Origin: Flaccisagitta enflata
Lineage: Eukaryota > Chaetognatha > Sagittoidea > Aphragmophora
Direction: 5' to 3'
Assembly: GCA_965153355.1 (NCBI GenBank)
Contig: OZ231127.1
Span: 33,046,001 to 33,110,000, forward strand
DNA length: 64,000 nucleotides
Below the pieces are notes generated by a model. The model had not been told where the DNA came from. It did not search any database and saw only the letters and a list, made by a program, of their open reading frames with translations. Of the stretch, positions 42,199 to 54,400 are shown piece after piece. The number at the start of each line of letters is the position of its first letter. Position 1 is the first letter of the stretch. A program made the position numbers and the translations under genes.

Positions 42199-42401
42199 AT
42201 GGTGAAGCGTCGACGAAGTTGCGAGGGTGATTTGGAGGTGATTTCGTCATCTTCGTCGAAACCCAAAAGATCCAAGAATCCTCAATTGTCCTCTGCTGCC
42301 TACGATCCCGCCGAGATTTGCAACGAACTCTACGAAACCATCAGAAGCTACAAAACCGACGATGGACGCATTCTATGCGACTCGTTTGTCAGAAATAAAA
42401 G
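42199..42401 (+). CDS. PBRM1: PBRM1 exon 1 (N-terminus and start of BD1)
   Basis: ATG at 42199. Encodes MVKRRRSCEGDLEV, a Ser/Lys-rich segment (possible nuclear localisation signal) and the BD1 Z-helix region AEICNELYETIRSYKTDDGR. It ends with two bases of an Arg codon at a GTTTGT donor. It corresponds to the human KRRR start and the CHELYNTIRDYK region. Confidence 0.88.
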
Positions 42402-45400
42402 GTTTGTAGAAAAGTCCTTTTTAGGTGCGACAAAGCACCTCTATAACTTGCTGTGTCCGTTGGTCTGTCGGTCGGTCGGGATAACGCATTCGTTCGATGA
42501 TCCACAAGTCGCACCTTATTGGCCTACTAGACTTTCTTTGACTGTTGCTTCAATTGATCTGGCCTTCCAACTTTGTACTTTTTGTCCTTGTGTATCACTG
42601 CCAAGCGTTGTGACATGTTTTTAATCGAATCTTATGGCCGCATCAATTGAGTTTGTCTTCATAAAAAAAAAAACTGGTTAAGGATATGGTTGGATGATCC
42701 GTGACCGTGTTTAATAAAAGGACGAATTGATTGTGGTGTTATGATCTATGATGCATATGATGCCATATTGTCATGGTCATAATGACGATATTAACACCTC
42801 TCACAAAATTAGGCGAACTGGTTCAGAACTTGTCCATGATTGCGTTTTTAAAGTCCAAAGCAGGAGTCGGGGTTAATGATAATTTCAAAACATGTTATTC
42901 TCATGAGGATTCAACAAAAAAAGTTCAAAAAATGTCAACCAATAGCTGAAAATAACTTCATCAAATGATATCATGCAAATTTCAAGAATAGTTTAGCTTC
43001 AAATTTGTTGCTAAAACCATTCTATTTTCGCCTAGCACGCAACTAAAAATTGGTCATCTTACGTTTTTTGTCTGCGACGCAATATCATTCCGACGCGGAT
43101 TATAATTCAAGCCGGGTGGGTGTCGTTGTCATTGTCATTGTCGTTGTAACGGATTTTTAAAAATGGATAACTTTTTATGCTTTGACCGATTTGGTTCATA
43201 TTTGGTGAAGCAATAGTGGGCACACACATCCTATCCGATTTTTGTGATCCGACCAACCCAACTGGCCCAACCAGCTTACCGACCTAAAAGTGAAAAACGT
43301 GCATAACTTTGGCATTTTTCAACCGATTTGGCTACCTGTATGGAGTCTCTAAATGGAAGGACTCAACATATGTATATGATTTATATGCATTTGAGCATAA
43401 TAACTGGCCAAACTGACCTACCACCCAACCAGCCAACCGGCCTAAAAGTGAAAACTTGCATCTTTGTTTACTAACTGACGGTTGAAACTTGCATAGTCTC
43501 TAAATGGAAGAACTCAACATATGCACACTATTTATCCTGTCAAACCAGCCAACCAGCCTAATGTCAAGTGAAAAACGGGCATAACTTTGGCATTTTTCAA
43601 CCGATTTGCTGAAATAGAGTCTCTAAATGGAAGGCCTCAACATATGTATATGATTTATATGCATTTGAGCATGCTAACCGCCAAAACTGACCTACCACCC
43701 AACCAGCCAACCGGCCTAAAAGTGAAAATCTTATGCACTTGTCATTAATCTGATTTGGTTGAACTTGTATGGGAGTCTCTAAATGGAAGGACTCAGCATA
43801 TAAAATGATTTGACCTGTTAAACCAGCCTACCACCCAACCAGCCTACTGGGCTAAAAGTGAAAAACTTGGTATAATCTCTTGGCATGCCAACCGGGGATT
43901 TGCTGAATTTGGTATGGAGTCTTAAATGGAATGACTCAACATATGTATGTGATTTATATGCATTTGAGCATGCCTAACCGCCAAACTGACCTACCACCCA
44001 ACCACAGCTAACCGACCAAAGTGAAAAACTTGCATAACTTTGTCATTTTCAACTAATTTGGTTGAAACTTGGTATTGGGTCTCTAAATGGAAGAACTCAA
44101 CATATGCGCACTATTTATCCTGTCAAACCAGCTTACCACCCAACCAGCCTACCAACCAAAAGTGATAAATGTGCATATCTTTCAAGTTTTCAACCAATTT
44201 GCTATTGAAATTGGTATGGAGTCTCTCTAAATGAAAGTAATCTCCAACACATGTATGTGATTTATTTATGTTTGAGCATGCTAAACCGCCAAACCAATCT
44301 ACCACCCAACCAGCTACTGCCCAAAGTAAAACTTACAAATTGACATTTTTCATCCAAATTGGTTGATACTTGGTATGGAGTCTCTAAATGTAAGAACTCA
44401 ACATATGCACACTATTTATCTAAACCAGTTTACTACCCAACCACCCTACTAGCCTTAAAGTGGAAAACGTGAAGAACTTTGTCATTTTTCAAAGGATTTG
44501 CATGAAACTTAGTATGGCGGCTCTAAATGTAAAGACTTATAGTTTTAATAACTTACAGGTTAGCCATCTTTTGGTTTATACGATCTTACGGAATTGGTGA
44601 TCTTTAACCCCCTTCCGTCGCGGACCCAGATACTGTTCAGATTTTTTTTTCAGCTGTTACTGACTGTATCATGGTTCTGTTGACTCATTTTTGTCCGTTA
44701 GTGATACAAAAACCTGAGAATTGATGTTTTCTTGCCTATTCCATGATGAATTTTAAGGAGGTTTATGTAGTATAATCATCAAAAATTTCCTTGTCAAAAT
44801 CAGTCAAAATCTTTCACTGGATTTTTGGCATAACATTTTCTGAGAGCCACGCACTTTCCTGGATGCACAATTTTGCCCCGGTTTGTGAAAAAACTATATT
44901 CTAGCTCCCTCTTTGTCAAATTTCAGCCCACTGAATGCCTTATTTCTATCAATTTCAACCATTTTGCCAGTTCGTTTAACTATGTGAGAGGTGTCACATG
45001 CTATTAGTCTTCGGTATATTATTGTATTACTCTCATAGTCGTCGTCGTCGTCTCCTTTGTTTCCCATCTGGACAACCAGGAACGGAGATTCCTGGAGGCT
45101 ATGCGGAATCACATCGACTTCAGGACCATCTCTCAGATTGTCAAAGCCGGATCTAAGTCTCATCTTAATGCCTTCTCTTTTTTTCATCAGGAACAAAGAT
45201 TTCTTGGAAGCGATGCGTAATCACATCGACTTCACGACCATCTCTCAGAAAGTCAAAGCCGGCTCTTACACGAATCTCGATCAAATGACCAACGATTTTG
45301 AACAGATGATCAACGACGCCAAAGAATTCTGTCCCACGGACTCGCAGGACCATCAGGTACATCTCCATTGATGATAGTCCTGCCCCCTCAGTTCTGATCC

Positions 45401-48400
45401 TGACTGGTCGTACACGTAGATCGATCAAATGACCAGCGACTCCAGTGGGAATCACAGGATCATCAGGCTGAAGGAAATTCGGTCCGTCTTTAATTCGCCG
45501 CATCTGTTTGTCGGTCCTCCTGCCTGTTAGTACTTTTGAGTATCTGTCCTTCTGACTATTAGTCCTCCTGTCTAGTCATTCATGTGATGGTTCTCTGTCT
45601 GTCCGTTTTGTCTGTTGCTCTCTTTGTTAGTCCATGTCTTTCGGTCCTGCTGTTTGTAGGTCCCTCATCCATTCATTCAATCATCCATTCATTCAATCAT
45701 CCATTCATTCATCCATTCATTCATCAATCCATTCATTCATTCATCCATTCATTCATTCATTCTTTCATTCACTTTTTGGGCAGCGGCTCCAAAGGTGTGA
45801 ACTGTTACGTCCATCTGACATTACGTACGTACATCCTCCCTCCTCCAAAGCTTCTCAAGCCTCTCAGGCCTCAAATCTGGCCTCTCAGGCCTCAAATCTG
45901 GCCTCTCAGGCCTCAATTCCAGCCTCTCAGGCCTCAATCCAGCTCCTCAGGCCTCAACTAGCTCCCTCAGGCCTCAAATCCAGTTCTGGCCTCAACCATT
46001 TCTCAGGCCTAAAATCCAGCTTCAGGCCCTAAATCCTTTCTCTCAGGCCTCAAATTCCCATGGAATAACATGGCAAATTGACAAAAAATCAATACAAATT
46101 CAGAATTCCTAATGAATATCACAGAAAATTACCCCAAATATGCCCTCTCAGGACGTATGGAAATTCACCCCTGTGTCCTACAGGACATCGGCCCTTTGGG
46201 GCCGCTGCCCTGCTCTCACTCCACTTCTTCAGCTAATCACTCCAAGCAGGGCATCGGGTACCGCTGACCATGTGCGATCCTTGGATGACTTGTTATTTCT
46301 GTCTAACCTTCGGTCTGTCTGTCCGTCAGTTTCGTCTTGGTCTTGGCTGCCTTTCTGTTTCCGTCTGTCCTGTATGTCTGTCCTTCTTTCTGTCCAATTT
46401 TCGGTCTGTTTGTCTGTCGGTTCCGTCTTGGTCCCTCCTCCGCTGTCCCATTTCGAAATCTGTTCTTCTTGACCTTAAATATATTCTTCTCAAAACCTAG
46501 CTGCATCTACCGAGATGCCCACTTCATTATAAATGTATTGCGCTCGTCTTCTTTTTCAGGACGCCGATGAGTTGTGGGAATTATTCAACGGGGCGAAGGA
46601 GGAATTGATCGAGTCCGCGATGGGAGACGCCGACGACGCGGAAATGGGCGAGGAAGACGACGACCTCATCGAGGAAGAAGACGAGGAAGAGGACAACGAG
46701 GATGAAGAGGATGATGATGAGGAGGCGGCGGGCGGAAATGCAGCGGCGGTGGCTGCGTCAACTTCGGCGGCGGCGGCAACGGGAGGCGAAAATCGGAATT
46801 TGTACGAGGAACTTTTCGCCGCTGTCATGTTGGCCAAAGATCCCAATGACTCGTAAGTTATAAATAAATAAATTCTATTCTTTTCCGTTCTTGTGAATTT
46901 AAAGCTGAGTGAGCGAGTCATTCCAGTTTCTGCACATCCCCCGCCAAATATCCAGATTATTATCATGTATCAATTATTGTATTATCACATTCACATTTCT
47001 TGAAATCCTCAGGAGCAAAAAGGGTCGTTCACTGTGCCAGCCGTTCCAGCTGCTGCCCTCCGCCACCAAATACCGCCACCAAATACCCCGAGTATTATCG
47101 CATCATCACGGAGCCCATCGATTTGAAAATGATCGCGCAGAAGATTCAGGCTCAGCAGTACAAAACACTCAACGATCTCGAGGCCGATCTCCTGCTCATG
47201 GTCAAGAACGCCAGAACTTTCAACGAACCAGGCTCGCTCATTTATAAGGTAATAACTAGAGGGGGGGGGGGGAAGACCCGTAAGAGAGGGATGGAGTCTC
47301 GGGCAATATTGTACAAGTAGTTGTAGTTGTTGTTGCATTCGCCGTTGATATTGCTCTCTTCGTTTCTGTAATTTCCATCGTTGTTTTCCTCTTCGAAGTT
47401 TTTGATAACATCGTTCTCTTTGTCGTTGTTATCCACTTTGTCGTTTTCTTCGTCGTTTCTCATTACCATGTAGCTGTTGTTCTTGTGCTCGTTTAGGGCT
47501 GGGTTGTTCCTCCGGAAACATGAATAAACGCCATTATGACATGTATTTAGTTTATTTAATTCTTTGGCAATTGTAGGATGCGCTGGTGTTAAAGAAAATC
47601 ATCACTACAAAGAAAGTCCAACTTGACACTGAACGATCTCGACCAGCCAAAGTCACCAGAAGGATCATGAAGTGAGTTAACCTAATCAGGCGATAATGAT
47701 AATGATGAAATGATGAAATGATGATGATGATGATGATGATGATATGATGAGATGATGATGATATGATGATGATATGATGTGATGATGATATGATGATGAT
47801 GATATGATGTGATGATGATGATGATGATGATGAGATGATTATGATGATGATGATGATGATATGATGATGATATGATGAGATGATGACGATGATGATGAGG
47901 ATGATGAGATGATGATGATGATGACGATGATGATGATGATATGATGAGGAGGATGAGATGATGATGATGATGATGATGATGAAATGATGATATGAAATGA
48001 TCATGATGATACGGTGACGATGAAATTGATGATGATATATACATATATCTATGTATGTATCCATATACAGTGCGGCGCAAAAAAAAGTTTCAGGTTTTGT
48101 CACAAGTCTTTTGTATGTTCTATAGAAGATAAGAACCTTTTATCAGTGAAATTATTAAAGGATTTTTAATTTTCTTTAATTTGGGACCAATCCCAGATTT
48201 CTAGCTCTTTTTGACATTGATTTGAAGTAGTACATATCAAAATTACCTCGGGAAAACAGTAAAAATGATGATAATTTCATTGCTTGAAAACCTAATGCCA
48301 TTTGAAAAGGAATCAAGCTATAAAGTTCTGCTTGGTCTAGATTTGTAGATTTTTTGAAGATCTTTAAAAAGCTCATGGATATGATGCAAGCATACTAAAA

Positions 48401-51400
48401 TTCGTATGCCGCCGCATTTTTTTTCTTTGATTTCCCTATGATAACAGTCTCTTATGCTAAATTTTAAGGAAACTACATGCTGAAACATTGAAAACTGATG
48501 AAAAATCAAGGAAATGAGTTGTTGTCTTGTGGTTCCTTTCATTATAAATCCTTTTTCCTCTCCGCATAAGCTTAACAAAAAAAAATTTAAAAGATTAACT
48601 TTTTCTAAAACCATTGAAAGATGTAGGGTAATACCCCTTTTTGGGCAGCGGCCCCGAAGGGGCCGATGACCTATGCTTTCACACAGGGAGAAATTTTCTC
48701 CTCCTTCTTCTCCTCCTTCTCCTCCTCCTTCTCCGTCCCCCCCCTGGCTTCGAAGCTCAAATCGCAGCCTCAAGCCCAAATCACAGTCTCGAGCTTGAAT
48801 CCCAGGCTCAGCGCTCAAATTCAAACCTTATGGCTTAAATCCCAGCTTCATCGCTCATATTCCAATCTCTTGGCTCAAATCCCAGCCTTATGACTCAAAT
48901 TACAGCTTAGCATAGGTCACCGGTTCCTTCAAGGCCTGGTGACCTCTCAAATCCCCCTTCCTCCTTCTCCTCCTCCTCCCAGCCCTTAAGCTCAAATCCC
49001 AGTCTCAAGGCACAAATCCCAGCCTTGAAGCTCAAATCTCAGCTTTGAAGCTGAAACACAGCCTCTAAGCTCAAATACCAACTTACAAGCTCAAATCCCA
49101 GCCTCAAAGCTCAAATCCCAGCCTCGAAGCTCAAATCTCAGCTTTGAAGCTCAAATCCCAGCCTCGAAGGAATCCCCAACCTCATGCCCACCAAAGCCTC
49201 AAGGCCCCTATCCAGCCTCTGCACTTAATTCCAATTCTTGAGGCCCAAATAAAAACAGCATAGGTCATCGGCCCCTTCGGGGCCGCTGCCCCTCTCACCA
49301 CCTCACACCCACATACACTCACATAGGGGCAACGGGTACCGCTGACCATCTAACGCTTTTGCGACTATTAGGCTCTCCCAGCGGCCCTCTTCTTTACACA
49401 TGAATCATGATTCTTTTTAAGTCTATTAAAGAAAAACCAGGTCTAAGATGTGTTTCATCAATAGTTACTACTGGTTAATTATATCCCTTCTTTGAACTTG
49501 TATAACTTTTTTACAAATTAAGTTACAATAATGAGATTGGACTAGATTTGTAGAATTTTTGAAGATGTTTAAATATATCATGGATTTTAATTGTCTAAAC
49601 ACACTACTTTTGACATATTTGCTTACTAAACTGATTGAAACTTATTTTTGCGCCGCACTGTACAGAGGAAAATTAACTAAGGGTGTACACTCTTTTGCCT
49701 TTGCCCTAGCCGACAGTTGATCAGAATCGGCACCTCAGATGATGCTAATGACGATGTTGACGGTCATTCACAAGCCTTCACTCGAACGATGAAGGAAGAA
49801 ATTTTGGATCGAGTTCGTTACCATCTAGCTCATAAATATACGGACAGCTGGATAGAAATTTGCATTTTGACTCAATGAATGAAATATATATCCCAATAAA
49901 TTCATTCTTAGTAATCATATAGTATCATGATCTATCAAGAACTTCTGTAACGAGTTTCTATTGGATTGGTCTATGATTTTTTGATTAAAATTAGTGTATC
50001 CTTTATTTCTCAGTAAGCAACAAAAAGTTATTGATTTTTCTTTTGTTTTCTTTTGATATCAGATAATTTGAGTGCAATATGTTTAACTACAGCCTCCAAT
50101 TCTTTTCAATATTCAAAATGTTTAGTAAAAATTTGATCTAATGAGGTCATGCAAAATGATTTTTGCCAATCAATTTGGATTTAGGAGCTCTTTCTATGTA
50201 GGTTATCATTTTATGATTTCAACTGAAATTGAAAACCTTTGAATTCAATTTTGGTTAACTGACAGTTTTTCTTCAAATTGCTCTCATTTCAAAACGGATT
50301 GAGCTACTGAGCTTTGCTTGGTCTTGAATTCAAGATTTTTTTGTCATAGTTTGTTGATCTACTTTCATTTTTCTATTGGATATAGAAGTTTAGCTGCTTT
50401 GAATATGGGTAGGTGTCCGTATATTTATGAGCTAGATAGTATAAGAGTCTCCTAAAATTAACGGGAGTGGCGAAGGTGGCATCAAGAGTAGCCTAGGCCA
50501 CCCGCAATAAAACTTTGCCATCCCTACCCGATCCCTTACTTTATGGAGGGGTGGCCTTGTTAATTAACATGGGGAGACTCCTACAACGAACTACAGCCGA
50601 AATTTTTGTTTGAGCGATGACGATGATGACATCGTTGACTTTGTCATCAATGACGGTGATGTCATGAGTCACATGACGATGTCATCGATGACAATGTTGC
50701 ACTATCTTTCTGTCAGCAAAAGGTCTTCAGCGTCAACGCAGCGTCTATCGGCTGTGACAGCTGCTCTGTCTTACGACGCTGATGCCACCGAAGACGACGA
50801 AGAGGAGGACGAGGAGGACGAGGAAGAAGAAGACGAAGACGAAGTAAGTCACGGGGGGAAGCCATTTTAGGCCGAATTTTGGACTAGTTAAAACTAAAAC
50901 CACTTTAGTCAGAATTCGGATTTGAGTGGAATGAAGCAGGACATCCCTCATTTTCATTTTTAATTAGTGTTTTTTATTCTGGGGGATTCTTAACGACTGG
51001 TTTATCTTATTTATGAAAAAGGTTGAGTTATTGTTTATTTTAAATGTTTAGCTTTATCTAGGGTAGAAGCTCGATTATCTATGTTGGAATTGGGGTTTAA
51101 GTACCCTTTTTTCATCAAAATTAATGTATTGGAGGATGATTGGTACAATTTTTGAATTCATTTTGATCGTTTTTACCCAGGGGCCCACAAGTTTAAAGCA
51201 AGAAGTAAAATGCGCGAAAATCCCAAAAATTCTGAGTTTATCCGTATTTTGACACAATTTTTCAACATTTTTTAAGAAAGAATTATTGAAATTCTTTTAA
51301 AGGTTATAAAAATCTTTCGTGAAAAAAAAGTCAAGAAATAAAAAAAATCTATATTTTTCATCTCCTGCTTTGAAAATTTAACAAAATAAATGATTATTTA

Positions 51401-54400
51401 AAAAAAAAACAAATTTATAGATTTTAGAAATTTTCGATTTTAAGATTTTCAAAAATTAACAATAAAAGATTGTGTTAAAAGATAATATGATAAAAAATGA
51501 AGAGTGATAGAAATAAAGTATCAATCAGGGCCCCATGAAAACTTTGTTTTTGAAGTTCACTCATAGACCACTTTAATTACAATGAGCAATGAAAATTACA
51601 ACCACTCTAGTTCGATTCTGCCTTGAGTGGTTTGGAAGCCTTTTCAGACGAGGATTCGGCCTTGAGTGCCCTCCTCAGTCACGGCCCGCGTTTCTCTTTC
51701 CATGTAGTTTGTCTGATTGCCCATCATTGTCGTTCTGGCCACGGGCCAACTGCAACTGTGTCTTAACGTTTCTCTCACTTTCTGTTAGTCACTTTGTCCA
51801 TATACTTTAATTTCATCATCGTTTCTGCAAATCCCCTCGATTTCACCTCCACTGCATTGGCACTGGCTCTGGCACTGGCACTGGCTCTGGCACTGGCTCT
51901 GGTACTGGCTCTGGCACTGGCTCTGGCACTGGCTCATATCCTAACCCGTTTCGCTACAATATCTCAAGGATCCCAAATTGGATTGAGAGGAAGGACAGAT
52001 TGAATTTGTCATTTGTGATATGTCCTTGAAATTCATTCACTCATTCATTCACTCATTCATTCATTCACTCATTCATTCACTCATGTATTCTTTCATTTAT
52101 TTATTCATCCATTCATTAATTCATCTGCTCTTGATCCCCAGTCCGAAGTGGAGGATGCGGAATTAGAGGGCGAGGAAGAGGAGGAAGACTCCGCCCTCTG
52201 GCATTTGTTCAACTTCATTCTCAATTCCTCCGAGGACGGCATCAGTTTGGCGGAACCTTTCATGCGACTGCCCAACCGAAAGACTTATCCCGATTATTAC
52301 CTGGAGATCTCCAAGCCCATTTGTTTGGTGCAGGTAATATGGATGAGCATGTTGGCTAAGTTTTGTAGATTGTCAACAGCCATTATGAACTGACTTGTTT
52401 GTCTTAGATAGATTTGATTTCACGAGAGCAGTATCGCTTGCGTTTGACAAAAAGGACAAAAAAAAAAAATAAAACAATATGACAGACTAGTAAAAAATAA
52501 AACTGGATACAATTGCAACTGACTCAGGTAAAATGTAACATTCGAAATTCGAAATCTGAAAACTTACAAATGCGACTTACCGACCGACCGTCCGACTTCG
52601 TGTAGCAAACTACAAAAAACTGGTTTCCAAATTCAATGTTCTTTTGTTTCTCTCTCTCCCTTTGCCCCCCGCCCCCAACAGATTCGTAAGAAGATTCAAA
52701 GAGGGCAGTACGAGACCTTGGCCGAACTGGCGGATGATTTCGTGCTGCTGTTCAACAACGCGATGCGTTACAACCAAGACGAATCAAAAATACATCAGGA
52801 CGCCAAAAATCTGCTGAAACAAATGAACATGAAGAAGAAAGAACTGGAAAAGTACGGAATTGAGGGGCGGGGGGGGGGGGATGATTCATTGAGATTTGAG
52901 AACTGATGCATGGTGATGAATGAAAACACGGATTTGCGTCCTCGACGAACAGTTTTCGTTGGTGACTATGTGATGGACCTGACTGCAGTTCGTCGCCGCC
53001 GCTGCTGGCGCGAAACCTTCCTCATATCTTTCGAACTGCACTTCAGAAGCTCATGAAACTTTAACAGTGTTATTTTATTGTCAATAAGAGCTTGTGTACT
53101 AATTTTCAGAAAAATTCATTAACTTTACTACCTTTGCCTATTACTGTAGTAATATTTAATTGACTAAGGGTTTACAAGTAGAGGGTAGTAAAGGTTTATG
53201 AATTTTTTTAATTTGGTGTGCATACAAGCAGAGGGCAGAGAAAAAAACAACCCCTGCAAAATTGCACTAAATCTATGTATGGTTCCTGAGATATTTATTT
53301 ATTAGCAGTATATTAAGCAGACTTAAGCAATTTTCATAGGCAAAACAGTAAAGTGTGTGTAAATTTTTTTAAAATTGGTACACAAGTAGAGGGTAGTAAA
53401 TAAATAACCCTGCAAAATCGAATCAAATCTGAAGTCTGCTTATGAGATATTAGCTTATTTATGTAGTAATATGTTACTATGACTTAGGCAGTTTACATAG
53501 GCAAAGGGTAGCCAAGTTAATTGAATTTTTTAATTTGGTATACAAGTAAAGGATATTAATTGAATCTGAGCCTTTACAAAATTTGAATTAAATCTAAAGC
53601 TCATTTATAAGATATTAGCTTATTAATGTAGTAATATGTTACTAGGACTTAGATTTATATAGAGGATTGGAGTTCTTTTACTTGCTCATTTATTACATTC
53701 TGATTTTTGTTTAGGTTTGCCATCATGGATTTCAAGATTCATCTTCAACTACTGACATCATCTTCAACTACTGTCATCATCTTCAACTACTGTCATCATC
53801 TTCAACTACTGTCATCATCTTCAACTACTGTCATCATCTTCAATTACTATCATCATCTTCAACTATTGTCATCATCTTCAACTACTGTCATCATCTTCAA
53901 CTACTGTCATCTTCAACTACTGTCATCATCTTCAACTACTGTCATCATCTTCAACTACTGTCATCATCTTCAACTACTGTCATCATCTTCAACTACTGTC
54001 ATCATCTAAAACTACTGTCATCATCTAAAACTACTGTCATCATCTAAAACTACTGTCATCATCTAAAACTACTGTCATCATCTTCAACTACTGTCATCAT
54101 CTTCAACTACTGTCATCATCTTCAACTACTGTCATCATCTTCGACTATTGTCATCATCTTCAACTCTTAAATTTTTTGAAAAAAATTTTTTTCTAAATTT
54201 TTTTGCAAAATTTTTTTAATTTTTTTTTGTTTTGAAATTTTTTTCTTTGAAATTTTTTTTTTTTTTTTTTTTTAAAAATTGTTTTGACATTTTTCTTAGA
54301 TTTGGCTGTTATCATCATCATCCACTATTGTTATCATTGTCAAGTTTTAATATCATTAAAACAATATTTTTTTCTTTTCAATTTGTTGGGTTCATAGTTG

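Noticed and set aside
47552-48103. Poly-His/Ile/Ser minus-strand frames
   Set aside because: They are antisense translation of the GATGAT microsatellite.
49711-49790. Alternative PBRM1 exon after TTTGCCCTAG (NRQLIRIGTSDDAND)
   Set aside because: It fits the phase of exon 5, but there is no good donor and no similarity to polybromo. The acceptor at 50716 yields the conserved NKR...RLSA segment instead.
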